Of a stretch of DNA of 64,000 nt, positions 1 to 8,476 are shown in pieces (position 1 is the stretch's first letter; each line of letters opens with the position of its first letter). The notes beneath the pieces were generated by a model, which saw only the letters and a list, made by a program, of their open reading frames with translations, was not told the origin of the DNA and did not search any database. The position numbers and the translations under genes were made by a program. The DNA lies in assembly GCA_963755195.1 (NCBI GenBank), contig CAVWIZ010000001.1, positions 248,001 to 312,000 on the forward strand, in the 5' to 3' direction. Source of the DNA: CAVQJU01 sp963755195. Lineage in GTDB: Bacteria; Acidobacteriota; Vicinamibacteria; Vicinamibacterales; CAVVIG01.

Positions 1-1952
1 GCCACGCCCGCCGCCGGGTCCTGCGCGACGACGAAGCCGTCGCCTTCCACGCTGGCCGTCAGGCCGAGCTTCACCAGCTTGTGCAGCGCGTCGCGCGCAC
101 TCATGCCCCGCAGATCGGGCATGGTGCCCGGCGGGCCATCGGCCACGAGACTCACGACCGGGGTCTCTCCACCGCTCGTGGACACGTGCGAGCCGGCCGC
201 TTCGTCGCGTCGCGCCACGAGCACCGGGGGTTCGGGGTTGATCGTGGGTCCCACGCCCAGGTACTGCAGCGTCGCTTCGGCAATGCGTTTGAAGATCGGC
301 GCCGAGACGCTGCCGCCGTAGTAGCCATGGGGGCCATGCGGCGAATCGAGCAATACAAGAATGGTCACGACGGGGTTCTGTGATGGGAGGAAGCCGACAA
401 ACGAACCGTTGTAGTCGCTGCGCGAGTAGGCGCCGTTCACGAGCTTGTGCGCCGTGCCGGTCTTTCCCGCGATCGTGTAGCCGGGAATCCGCGCGGCCTT
501 TGCGGTGCCGCGCTCGACCACACCTTCCATAATCGTGGTGAGCACCGCGGCCGTGTCCGACGCGATCGAGCGGCGCACGACATTCGGTCGGACCTCGTAC
601 CGTCGGTTGTCGCGGTAGACCGCGCGAATGACGCGCGGCTCGACGTACTCGCCGCCGTTGGCCACCGCGCTGACCGCGGCCGCCATCTGCAGCGGCGTGA
701 CGCCGATCTGGTAGCCCATCGACACCGAGGCGAGCGCGCTGTCGGTCCACGTGTCGGACTTCCACACGATGCCGGAGTTCTCGCCGGGAAAGTCGCGCGA
801 GACCGATCGGCCGAAGCCGAATCGCTGCACGTACTGGCTGAGTCGCTCGGTGCCGACCTTGAATCCGATCTTGATCGCCCCGACGTTGCTCGACTCGACG
901 ATGACGTCCTCGAACGACAGGACACCGTGGTTCGTGACGTCGCTCACGATGCGCGTGCGATCGATCCGGATCTGACCCGGGTTGGTGTCGATGAGCGTAT
1001 CGAGCGGCATCACTTTCTCTTCGATCGCCGCCGACGCCGTCACGACCTTGAACGTGGACCCGGGCTCGTACAGGTCCTGAACGGCGCGGTTGCGCCGGTC
1101 GGCCTCGTCGAACTCGCGATAGACGTTCGGGTTGAACGTCGGCGAGTTCGCCATCGCCAGAATCTCGCCCGTGCGCGGATTCATGATGATGGCGCTCCCA
1201 CCCTTCGCCTGATTCTCGGCGACGCCGGCCTCGAGCTCGCGCTCGGCGACGTGCTGGAGATACTCGTCAATCGTCAACTCGATGCTCGAGCCTGCCGTCG
1301 GCGGCCGCTCGAACCGGCTGAACGCGTGGCGCCGGGCGTCGGTCTGGACAAGCACCGTTCCCGCCTTGCCGCGGATCTGCGCGTCGTAGGTCGACTCGAG
1401 ACCGCTGAGACCCCGGTTGTCGATGCCGACGTAGCCGAGCAGGTGTGCGGCCAGTTCCTTGTTCGGATAGAACCGGCGGTCCTCTTTGAGAAAGCCGATG
1501 CCGTCGAGGTTCAGCGCGGCGACCCGGCGCGCCTGTTCCGGCGAAATCTGACGCCTGACGTACGCGAACGCCCGCGTCTTGCCGAGCCGCTCGATCAGGG
1601 CGTCGCGTTCGGTCGCCTTGCAGTCGCCCAGCGCGCCGCAAAGCGCCTCGACCGCGGCCGACGGGTTTTCGATGGCCGACGGCACCGCGATGACCGAGTC
1701 GGCATCGACGCTGGTGGCGAGCACACGGCCCCGCCGATCGAGGATGTCGCCGCGTTTGGCCGCGGCGTCCATCGTCCGGTTCTGCTGACGCGATGCCCGG
1801 GCGACCAGGTCCGCGTGGCGAATGATCTGCAGGTAGACGAGGCGGGCTTCGATCCCGACCATCCACACGCCAAGAAACCCCGCCGCCACGATCGTGCGGC
1901 GTCGCAGGGTGGCGCGCCAGTCTCCGGTTGCCGGTTCTCGCACGTTGGTCAC
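1..1952 (-). CDS. ftsI: Penicillin-binding protein FtsI/PBP3-type, C-terminus cut by window edge
   Basis: Septal peptidoglycan transpeptidase acting in the periplasm with the divisome. The reading frame stays open from a GTG at 1952 to the left edge (about 650 codons). It has an N-terminal membrane segment near residues 16-35, a PBP dimerisation region, then the three active-site motifs: STFK (catalytic Ser about residue 299), SSN (about 354-356) and KTGT (about 497). A C-terminal PASTA-like segment (MPDLRGMSARDALHKLVKLG, then EGDGFVVAQDPAAG) runs off the edge; PASTA repeats bind muropeptides in related PBPs. The GTG overlaps the ftsL stop as GTGA, which supports this start over the GTG at 1943. 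It is the fourth gene of the mraZ-rsmH-ftsL-ftsI order, typical of the dcw cluster. Confidence 0.95.
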   Translation of the reverse strand, partial: MTNVREPATGDWRATLRRRTIVAAGFLGVWMVGIEARLVYLQIIRHADLVARASRQQNRTMDAAAKRGDILDRRGRVLATSVDADSVIAVPSAIENPSAAVEALCGALGDCKATERDALIERLGKTRAFAYVRRQISPEQARRVAALNLDGIGFLKEDRRFYPNKELAAHLLGYVGIDNRGLSGLESTYDAQIRGKAGTVLVQTDARRHAFSRFERPPTAGSSIELTIDEYLQHVAERELEAGVAENQAKGGSAIIMNPRTGEILAMANSPTFNPNVYREFDEADRRNRAVQDLYEPGSTFKVVTASAAIEEKVMPLDTLIDTNPGQIRIDRTRIVSDVTNHGVLSFEDVIVESSNVGAIKIGFKVGTERLSQYVQRFGFGRSVSRDFPGENSGIVWKSDTWTDSALASVSMGYQIGVTPLQMAAAVSAVANGGEYVEPRVIRAVYRDNRRYEVRPNVVRRSIASDTAAVLTTIMEGVVERGTAKAARIPGYTIAGKTGTAHKLVNGAYSRSDYNGSFVGFLPSQNPVVTILVLLDSPHGPHGYYGGSVSAPIFKRIAEATLQYLGVGPTINPEPPVLVARRDEAAGSHVSTSGGETPVVSLVADGPPGTMPDLRGMSARDALHKLVKLGLTASVEGDGFVVAQDPAAGV

Positions 1953-2338
1953 CGGGACGCGACGATGGACTTGGCCGGCGCCTCGGCCGGTACGACGCGT
2001 TCAATCACGATCGCCTCGTCGCGTGCCGGCGCAACCAGGTGCAGCCGGCCGATCGCGAGCGCCTCGATACGCTTGGGCGACCGCAGCGTCTCGATTTCCA
2101 GTCGGAGTTGGCGGGACAGCTCCTCTTCGACTCCCCGTTCCTTCTGCATCTGTTCGATGCGGTAGCCGTGCTGGAGCAGCTCGAAGTGCTGCCAGGCCGA
2201 GAACAGCAGGACCAGCACGAGCAGCCCGGCCATGCCCACCGATTTCCAGAGCTCACGCTGCCGCGCCTCATCCACTTCGCGGACGATGATGTTGTTCCGG
2301 ACGTCCTTCTTGATTGCGTACTCGAAGGGTTCAGCCAT
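1949..2338 (-). CDS. ftsL: Cell division protein FtsL
   Basis: Small bitopic divisome protein that would pair with FtsB and FtsQ and help activate FtsWI. The 129 residues show a short cytoplasmic N-terminus, one membrane segment at about residues 34-52 (GMAGLLVLVLLFSAWQHFE) and a periplasmic stretch with heptad-like spacing (about 55-95), as in FtsL proteins. Sequence identity in this family is low, so the call rests on size, topology and position between rsmH and ftsI. It starts 3 nt after the rsmH stop, and its stop overlaps the ftsI GTG. Confidence 0.85.
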   Translation of the reverse strand: MAEPFEYAIKKDVRNNIIVREVDEARQRELWKSVGMAGLLVLVLLFSAWQHFELLQHGYRIEQMQKERGVEEELSRQLRLEIETLRSPKRIEALAIGRLHLVAPARDEAIVIERVVPAEAPAKSIVASR

Positions 2339-2341
2339 CGG

Positions 2342-3235
2342 CTAGGCCAGCTTTTCCGCGGCGCGAAGCTTTGCGCTGCGTGCACGGGGATTGAGTCGCA
2401 CTTCATCGTCGCCGGGAATGACCGGCTTTTTTGTCAGGACCCTCAGCCAGGCGGAGTCCCGATCGTTCGCGAGCGCCCGCAGCGTGTGCTTCACGATGCG
2501 ATCCTCGAGCGAATGAAACGTGATCACGACCAGCCGCGCGCCAATCCGCAGCCGCCTCGCGGCCGCTTCGAGAAACCGGTCGAGTCCCTCGAGCTCGCGA
2601 TTCACCCAGATGCGGAATGCCTGGAACGTCCGCGTCGCCGGGTCGATGCGTGAATAGCCGCGAACCGGAATGGCCCGGCGAACGATGGACGCCAGGCGGC
2701 CCGTCGTGTCGATCGGCGCCTCACGCCGTGCGGCGACCAGGGCGCGAGCGATGCGGCGGGAGAAACGTTCCTCGCCATAGGCGTAGATCGTGTCGGCCAG
2801 CTCCTGCTCCGTGCTGCTCGCGATGAGGCCCGCCGCGGTTTCCCCTGCGCTCTGGTCCATGCGCATGTCGAGCGGCTCGTCGCGCTGAAAGCTGAATCCG
2901 CGGCCTGGCGCCTCGAACTGCATCGACGAGACGCCGAGATCGGCCAGCGCGCCGTCCACGAGCGGGACACCCCGCCGATCGAGGACGTCCTCGATCGTTC
3001 GGTAGTCGGCGTGGACGAGATCGACGCGATCGGTCCAGGGCGAGAGCGCTGCCCGCGCCTGCGCCAGTGCGTCCTCGTCTCGATCGAGGCCGATGACTCG
3101 CGAGGCTCCCGCCTGCAGGAGCGCACGAGAGTGGCCGCCGAGGCCGACCGTGCAGTCGACGAACACGCCGCCGCGCTCGGGCCGCAGCTGCTGAAGGACT
3201 TCCTCGGTGAGCACCGGAATGTGGCCCGTCGTCAT
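2342..3235 (-). CDS. rsmH: 16S rRNA (cytosine-1402-N4)-methyltransferase RsmH
   Basis: SAM-dependent methyltransferase that modifies C1402 in the decoding centre of 16S rRNA. The 297-residue protein has the family start HIPVLTEEVL, the SAM-binding motif DCTVGLGGHS (about residues 25-34), and family blocks DGALADLGVSSMQ, RGFSF, TFQAFRIWVNREL and VITFHSLEDRIVK. The ATG at 3235 overlaps the true mraZ stop as ATGA. A longer 443-residue reading frame that begins at the mraZ start exists only because mraZ carries a one-base insertion that throws it into the rsmH frame, so that fusion is not real. Confidence 0.95.
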   Translation of the reverse strand: MTTGHIPVLTEEVLQQLRPERGGVFVDCTVGLGGHSRALLQAGASRVIGLDRDEDALAQARAALSPWTDRVDLVHADYRTIEDVLDRRGVPLVDGALADLGVSSMQFEAPGRGFSFQRDEPLDMRMDQSAGETAAGLIASSTEQELADTIYAYGEERFSRRIARALVAARREAPIDTTGRLASIVRRAIPVRGYSRIDPATRTFQAFRIWVNRELEGLDRFLEAAARRLRIGARLVVITFHSLEDRIVKHTLRALANDRDSAWLRVLTKKPVIPGDDEVRLNPRARSAKLRAAEKLA

Positions 3236-3673
3236 ACGCCGAACTCCGACAGCGCCCGTGCGTCGTCGTCGGTGTAGGGTTCGCGCTGCATCCTGGTGAG
3301 GAGGCGATCGTGGTTCCAGACCTCGAGGTAGTTGTATTGGCCGAGCACATCGACATCGCCGCTCATCGTGGCGGCTTCTCGAAGGCGAAAGGGAATCGAT
3401 CACGCGGCCTTGCACGTCGAGTTCGCCGGCCTGGCCGAAATAGTTCACGCGATCGAGAAATCGCAGCTTCGCCGGATGCGTGGACGGCACCTCGCTGAGC
3501 TTCTGTTCGATGTCGAGCCACACGGGCATGGGGTAGATGCGCACGTACTCGCCCGTCAGGCTGGTGAGGAACAACTCACGACCGTGCTTGCCTTCGAGCA
3601 GGGCTCGAAAAGCGTTGGGAACTTTGAGTCTCCCCTTGTCATCGATGCGAGCTGGCGCATTGCCCCTAAACAC
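3232..3673 (-). CDS. mraZ: MraZ transcriptional regulator, one-base frameshift
   Basis: AbrB-fold DNA-binding protein that represses its own dcw operon. It starts at a GTG (3673). The N-terminal half is intact (MFRGNAPARIDDKGRLKVP, about residues 1-95), up to DVQGRV. One extra base near 3396-3398 breaks the frame. Removing it gives IIPFRLREAA and then a normal C-terminus containing SGDVDVLGQYNYLEVWNHDR, ending at 3232 with a stop that overlaps the rsmH ATG. The repaired length of about 146 residues is normal for the family. The duplicated DxxGR motif (DDKGR and DVQGR) marks the two swapped-hairpin repeats. The frameshift is probably an assembly error because both halves are well conserved. 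Confidence 0.9.
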
Positions 3674-3683
3674 GCGACACTAC

Positions 3684-3708
3684 TCCACTTTTGTCCACAT
3701 AAATCCAC
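3684..3708 (-). promoter_or_regulatory. MraZ operator: three GTGGA boxes at 10-bp spacing
   Basis: On the minus strand GTGGA occurs three times at exactly 10-bp intervals (forward TCCAC at 3684-3688, 3694-3698 and 3704-3708). Direct repeats of a GTGGG/TGGG-type box with 5-nt spacers just upstream of mraZ are the known MraZ binding site. The array spans the predicted transcription start, and the box nearest the gene contains the GGAG Shine-Dalgarno, so bound MraZ could block initiation. The site is read directly; autorepression is inferred from the family. Confidence 0.85.
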
Positions 3709-3712
3709 GAAG

Positions 3713-3741
3713 ATAGTAGGGTGGCGCAACAGAGATGTCAA
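3713..3741 (-). promoter_or_regulatory. dcw operon sigma70-type promoter
   Basis: Minus-strand TTGACA (forward 3736-3741) is followed after exactly 17 bp by TACTAT (forward 3713-3718). The predicted start of transcription is near 3706, inside the MraZ boxes and about 33 nt before the mraZ GTG. Confidence 0.8.
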
Positions 3742-3866
3742 CCGCAAAATCTGACTGTTCAGTAAGTTACGCCAAATTTTCGCCTTTTAATCGCCCCTCG
3801 GTCATACTGCTGAGCAGCTCGCCGAAGAGCTCCGTTCGAGCGTGTTAGGATTCAGGGTTCAACCCC

Positions 3867-4973
3867 ATGCTGCGCGCGGCGCTTATCGGATTCGGACAGA
3901 CGGGCAAGACCACGCTTTTTCAGCTCATGACCAGTGCCCGGGAGGCCGCGCGGGCGGCGCATGGGAAGGGCGAAGCCACGATCGGCATCTCCAAGGTTCC
4001 CGATTCGCGTCTCGATCGGCTCACCGCGATGTTCAACCCCCGCAAGCGCGTGCCCGCGACCATCGAGTTTTCGGATCTGGCCACGCCGGTGCGGGCCGGC
4101 GGTGCGCAGGCACTGGTCGATGTGGCCGCCTATAAGAACGCGGACGCACTTGTACATGTGCTCCGAGCGTTCGACGATCCGGCGGTGCCGCATCCTTCGG
4201 GATCCATCGACCCGGCGCGCGATGCCCAGGCCATGGAGGACGAGCTGATTCTCGCGGACCTTGGCGTGGCCGAACGGCGGCTCGAGCGGATCGACAAGGA
4301 CCTGAAGAAGAGCCGGACGGCCGATCTCGAACGCGAACGCGACGTCGTGACGAACTGCCGCGCCGCTCTCGAGGAGGGACGCCCGCTTCGCTCGCTCGAT
4401 ATGCAGGGAGACGATCTCAAGCGCCTTCGGGGCTTTCAGTTTCTCTCGGCCAAACCGCTCCTGATCGTCGTCAATCTCGACGAGGCGCAGCTCGCGGGCG
4501 GGGGCGCCGCGACGAGCGTCGACATGGCAGCCGATGCGGCCGGCCTGACGCCGTTTCTCTCGCGCGCCGCGACGGCGGCGGCGGCCGTGTGCGCGAAGAT
4601 CGAGCTCGAAATCGCCCAGCTCGATCCGGCTGACGCGGGGGCCTTCCTGTCCGATCTGGGCCTGAAGGAGTCGGGGCTCGATCGCGTCATTCGCGCCAGC
4701 TACGAGCTGCTCGGCTATATTTCGTTCTTCACGGTCGGCGAAGACGAATGCCGCGCCTGGTCGATCCCGCGCGGCCTGCCGGCGCAGATGGCGGCCGGTG
4801 AGATTCACAGCGACATCGCCCGTGGATTCATCCGCGCCGAGGTCGTCGGCTACGATCACCTGATGGCTCGCGGATCGATGGCGGCCTGCCGCGATCACGG
4901 CGAGGTCAGGCTCGAGGGCAAGGAATACCTGGTGCTCGACGGCGACATCGTCAACTTCCGATTCGCCACATGA
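3867..4973 (+). CDS. ychF: YchF/OLA1-family ATPase
   Basis: P-loop NTPase of the Obg/TRAFAC class that binds ribosomes and hydrolyses ATP rather than GTP. The 368 residues carry an unusual P-loop, GFGQTGKTT (about 8-16), a switch/G3-like EFSDLATP segment, a coiled region, and NLDE in place of the guanine-specifying NKxD. Loss of NKxD is the known basis for ATP preference in YchF. The C-terminus (about 285-368) is the TGS-like domain with YISFFTVGEDECRAW and the closing LDGDIVNFRF. Length matches the family. The gene runs directly into a glycosyltransferase (ATGA overlap at 4970-4973), so it may be co-transcribed with the glycan locus. Confidence 0.9.
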   Translation: MLRAALIGFGQTGKTTLFQLMTSAREAARAAHGKGEATIGISKVPDSRLDRLTAMFNPRKRVPATIEFSDLATPVRAGGAQALVDVAAYKNADALVHVLRAFDDPAVPHPSGSIDPARDAQAMEDELILADLGVAERRLERIDKDLKKSRTADLERERDVVTNCRAALEEGRPLRSLDMQGDDLKRLRGFQFLSAKPLLIVVNLDEAQLAGGGAATSVDMAADAAGLTPFLSRAATAAAAVCAKIELEIAQLDPADAGAFLSDLGLKESGLDRVIRASYELLGYISFFTVGEDECRAWSIPRGLPAQMAAGEIHSDIARGFIRAEVVGYDHLMARGSMAACRDHGEVRLEGKEYLVLDGDIVNFRFAT

Positions 4974-5839
4974 CCAGGACGGTCGCGGAGGCGGTGTCAG
5001 TCGTCGTCCCGGCGTACAACGAGGGCGCCTCCATTGCCTCTCTCGTTTCCGACTTGCGACTCGCGGGCCCCTGGCGCGACATCATCGTCGTCGACGACGG
5101 GTCGAGCGATGACACCGGCGCGCGCGCGGTCGAGGCGGGCGCCCACGTCATCCGGCATCCGTACAACAAGGGCAACGGCGCCGCGGTGAAGACGGGGATC
5201 CGGAATGCCGGGGGCGAGTTCATCCTGATCCTCGACGCCGACGGGCAACACCGGCCCGCAGATGCCGCGCGGCTCGTGGCGAAGTTGGGCGAGTACGATC
5301 TCGTGGTGGGCGCGCGGTCGGGGGCGACGCAGGCCGGCGCTGCCAGGCGAGCGGGCAACGCACTGCTGAATGTGATCGCCAGCTATCTGACCGGGCGGCG
5401 CATTCCGGATTTGACGTCGGGCTTCAGGGCGGCGCGGCGCGACTGCCTGTTGGAATTCCTGCACTTGCTGCCGAATGGGTTCTCGACGCCGACGACGACG
5501 ACGCTGGCGTTCATCAAGGCGGGGTACAGCGTGTGGTTCGAGCCAATCGAGGCAGCCGCGAGGCTCGGGACGTCGAAGATCAGTTTCGGCGTCGACGGCG
5601 TGAAGTTTTTCGTGATCCTCCTCAGGGTCATCACCATCTTCAGTCCGATGCGTGTGTTTCTTCCCTTGAGCGCCGCCTCGTTCGCGGCCGGCGGCGCGTA
5701 CGCCGTCTGGACGATCGTCACGCAGTCTCACATCACGAACTCGTCGGTGCTGTTGATTCTCTTGAGCGTGATCATTTTTCTCGTCGGCCTCGTTTCTGAA
5801 CAAATCTCGACGCTGCGCTTCGAGAGCCGGCGGCCCTGA
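4970..5839 (+). CDS. GT2 glycosyltransferase with C-terminal membrane pair
   Basis: Family 2 glycosyltransferase resembling dolichyl/polyprenyl-phosphate sugar synthases. It has the N-terminal VVVPAYNEG motif, the nucleotide-binding VVDDGSSDDTG, the DxD-type LDADGQH metal site (about residue 88) and a conserved DLTSGFRA segment. Two hydrophobic stretches near the C-terminus (about 222-245 and 255-278) would anchor it in the inner membrane. The ATG overlaps the ychF stop. It is the first of three GT2 genes in a row. The sugar and acceptor cannot be read from the sequence; transfer of a hexose to a polyprenyl phosphate is the family default. Confidence 0.85.
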   Translation: MTRTVAEAVSVVVPAYNEGASIASLVSDLRLAGPWRDIIVVDDGSSDDTGARAVEAGAHVIRHPYNKGNGAAVKTGIRNAGGEFILILDADGQHRPADAARLVAKLGEYDLVVGARSGATQAGAARRAGNALLNVIASYLTGRRIPDLTSGFRAARRDCLLEFLHLLPNGFSTPTTTTLAFIKAGYSVWFEPIEAAARLGTSKISFGVDGVKFFVILLRVITIFSPMRVFLPLSAASFAAGGAYAVWTIVTQSHITNSSVLLILLSVIIFLVGLVSEQISTLRFESRRP

Positions 5840-5844
5840 AGACA

Positions 5845-6597
5845 ATGTCGACACTGTCGACGACATCGACGCCGCCGTCCGCTCTCGTCGTCGTACCGAC
5901 GTACAACGAAAGCGGCAACCTGCCGCTGCTCGTCGCCGGGCTCATGCGGCATCCGAACGTCAGGCTGCTGGTTGTCGACGACGAGTCACCGGACGGCACC
6001 GGCGATCTGGCGGAGACGTTCGTGCGCCAGCATCAGGGCCGCATCGAGGTCATCCACCGCACGGCGCGCAGGGGGCTCGGCCGTTCGTACATCGACGGCC
6101 TCAAGCAGGCCATTCGCGAGCCCGTCGATGTCATCTGTCAGATGGATGCGGACCTGTCGCACGATCCGGCACAGCTTCCCCTCCTGATCGACGCGACGAG
6201 CCGCGGCGATCTCGTCATCGGATCGCGGTACATTCCCGGGGGCACGATCGTCAATTGGCCGCTGCGGCGGCGGCTGTTGAGCCGGTTCGCGAACACCTAC
6301 ATCCGGACGGTGACCCGGCTGGGCGCGCGCGACTGCACGAGCGGCTACCGCTGCTGGCGGCGCGGCACGCTTGCGTCGTTGCCGCTCGATCTGTTCATCT
6401 CGGACGGGTACTCCTTTCTGGTTGAAATGCTGTATGTCGCGGCGCGTCGCGGCTTTCGGATCGCCGAAGTGCCGATTACATTTGTCGAACGGCGCCGCGG
6501 CGAATCAAAGCTATCGAGCGGCGTCCTGATAGAGTCGGCGCTGACGCCGTGGCGTCTGATCGCGACGCGCGGCAGGCTCGAGGAGGAGACGCGCTGA
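5845..6597 (+). CDS. Polyprenol monophosphomannose synthase-like GT2
   Basis: Cytoplasmic GT2 enzyme of the DPM1 type, likely loading mannose or a related hexose from a nucleotide sugar onto polyprenyl phosphate. Visible motifs are VVPTYNESGNLP, VVDDESPDGTGD, the metal-binding QMDADLSHDP, CTSGYRCWRR and the C-terminal ITFVERRRGESKLS. These are diagnostic of the dolichol-phosphate mannose synthase group. No membrane anchor is present (250 residues). It follows the previous GT2 by 5 nt. Confidence 0.85.
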   Translation: MSTLSTTSTPPSALVVVPTYNESGNLPLLVAGLMRHPNVRLLVVDDESPDGTGDLAETFVRQHQGRIEVIHRTARRGLGRSYIDGLKQAIREPVDVICQMDADLSHDPAQLPLLIDATSRGDLVIGSRYIPGGTIVNWPLRRRLLSRFANTYIRTVTRLGARDCTSGYRCWRRGTLASLPLDLFISDGYSFLVEMLYVAARRGFRIAEVPITFVERRRGESKLSSGVLIESALTPWRLIATRGRLEEETR

Positions 6598-6634
6598 GCG
6601 TCTTGTTTCATGCTATTGTTGACGCACTTTTGAC

Positions 6635-7441
6635 ATGTCAGCCCCTGCCTCCGCGCGGCCCGCGGGCCTGAGTGTCTTTTTCCCGGCGTACAACGACAGC
6701 GGCACCATCGCGAGCATGGTGATTCGCACGGTCAAAGCCGCCTCGGAACTGACACCCAACTTCGAAATCATCGTCGTCGACGACGGCAGCGCCGACAGCA
6801 CGGCGGAAATCGCCGACGAGCTCGCGCGCACGTATCCGCAGGTGCGGGCGGTGCATCATCCGATCAACCGCGATTACGGCGCCGCGCTGCAGACGGGATT
6901 CCGGTCGGCGACCAAGGATCTCATCTTCTATACCGACGGCGACGGACAGTACGACCCGGCGGAGCTGGCGATTCTCTGGGCGCACATGACGCCCGACTGC
7001 GATCTGGTGAACGGCTACAAGATCAGCCGCGCCGACCCTCTGCATCGCGTCGTCATCGGGCGCGTCTATCACTACATCGTCAGCACGCTGTTCGGCTTGA
7101 AGATGCGCGACGTCGACTGCGATTTCCGCCTGATGCGCCGCGCGATTTTCGATCGGATCAACCTCGAGAGGACGAGCGGCATCATCTGCGTCGAGATGAT
7201 GAAGAAGATCCAGGATGCCGGTTTTCGGATCGTCGAAGTACCCGTGCACCACTATCACCGCGCGTTTGGCAGGTCGGAGTTCTTCAACTATCGGCGTCTC
7301 TTCCGCACGGGCCGGGATCTGCTGCTGCTGTGGTACTCGTTGGTCGTCCGCGGCCGGCACCGGCGCGAGGGCGTGACGCCGCTGGCGCAGCGGGCCGCCG
7401 ATCCGGCCAACCGCGTGTATCCGAGTCCGCCGCGCACGTGA
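6635..7441 (+). CDS. GT2 glycosyltransferase (DPM1/ArnC-like)
   Basis: Third GT2 enzyme of the locus, 268 residues. Motifs are FFPAYNDSGTI, VDDGSADST, YTDGDGQYDP (the DxD metal site), DVDCDFRLMRR and VEVPVHHYHRAFGRSEFF. The last two resemble enzymes that transfer sugars to polyprenyl phosphate. A short hydrophobic stretch near the C-terminus (LLLLWYSLVV) could associate with the membrane. The stop overlaps the GTG of the next gene, so all these genes appear to form one operon. Confidence 0.8.
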   Translation: MSAPASARPAGLSVFFPAYNDSGTIASMVIRTVKAASELTPNFEIIVVDDGSADSTAEIADELARTYPQVRAVHHPINRDYGAALQTGFRSATKDLIFYTDGDGQYDPAELAILWAHMTPDCDLVNGYKISRADPLHRVVIGRVYHYIVSTLFGLKMRDVDCDFRLMRRAIFDRINLERTSGIICVEMMKKIQDAGFRIVEVPVHHYHRAFGRSEFFNYRRLFRTGRDLLLLWYSLVVRGRHRREGVTPLAQRAADPANRVYPSPPRT

Positions 7442-8476
7442 ACGCCGGCGATCTGGCGTACCGTGAGTATTACCGGGGCCGGCGCGTCATGGTCACCGGC
7501 GGTCTCGGCTTCATCGGCAGCAACCTGGCGCATCGCCTCGTCGAGCTCGGCGCGGACGTGCTGCTGGTCGATTCACTGATCCCCGACTACGGCGGCAACC
7601 TGTTCAACATCGACGGCATCGCGAATCGGGTGCACGTCAACGTCGCCGACATCCGGCAGCAAAGCACGATGAACTACCTCGTGCGCGACCGCGCGATCAT
7701 TTTCAATCTCGCCGGCCAGGTCAGCCATATCGACAGCATGCGGGATCCCTACACCGATCTCGACATCAACTGCCGCAGCCAGCTCACCGTGCTCGAGGCG
7801 TGCCGCAACCACAACCCGTCGGTGAAAGTGGTCTTCGCCGGCACGCGCCAGGTGTACGGACGCCCCGACTCGCTGCCGGTGAGCGAAGCGCAGCTCGTGC
7901 GTCCGACCGACGTCAACGGCATCAACAAGGCGGCCGGCGAGTACTACCATCTCGTGTACAACAACGTGTTCGGCGTGCGCGCCTGCTCGCTCCGGCTCAC
8001 CAACGTGTACGGCCCCCGCCAGCTCATCAAGCACAACCGCCAGGGGTTCATCGGATGGTTCATCCGGCTGGCGATCGAGGGCAAGACGATTCAGATCTAC
8101 GGCGATGGCTCGCAGCTCCGCGACTTCGTCTACGTGGACGATGTCTCGGACGCGTTTCTGCGGGCAGGCGCGAGCGATGCCTGCAACGGCGAGGCGCTCA
8201 ACGTCGGCGGCGACGAGCCGATCAGCCATCGCGACCTCGCCGCCAAGCTCGTGAAGATTGCCGGCGCGGGCCGCACGGAATACGTCGCGTGGCCGCCCGA
8301 CAAGAAAGCCATCGACATCGGCAGCTTCTACGCCGACTCGACCCGCTTCATGCAGCGCCACCGGCTGGAAGCCGGCCGTGTCGCTCGCCGAAGGCCTGCG
8401 GCGAACCATCGACTTCTACCGCCAGCATTTCGGTCAATATGTGGACGACGCGGCGCCGTCAGGGAAGACCGTGTGA
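7438..8476 (+). CDS. NAD-dependent sugar epimerase/dehydratase, one-base frameshift
   Basis: Extended SDR enzyme acting on a nucleotide sugar. It shows the Rossmann motif MVTGGLGFIGSNLAHRL, a GTRQVYG segment and the catalytic YYHLV (Y...K-type) region, then VYGPRQL and the C-terminal DFVYVDDVSDAF. The GTG at 7438 overlaps the preceding GT2 stop. One extra base at about 8357-8362 breaks the frame. With it removed the protein continues TGWKPAVSLAEGLRRTIDFY and ends at 8476, the usual C-terminus for this family. Without repair the frame runs on into the next gene as a spurious 753-residue fusion. Confidence 0.85.

Noticed and set aside
447..2165. 572-residue plus-strand open frame
   Set aside because: Antisense to ftsI and ftsL; composition (Arg, Asp, Ala, His) is the mirror of a high-GC gene and no motif is present.
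2342..3673. 443-residue MraZ-RsmH fusion
   Set aside because: Arises from a one-base insertion in mraZ; the middle segment is shadow sequence, and the repaired mraZ stop overlaps the rsmH ATG normally.
3858..3867. tRNA T-loop-like GGTTCAA near 3860
   Set aside because: No acceptor, anticodon or D arms around it; no tRNA was found anywhere in the window.
3852..4898. 348-residue minus-strand open frame
   Set aside because: Antisense to ychF with no motif.
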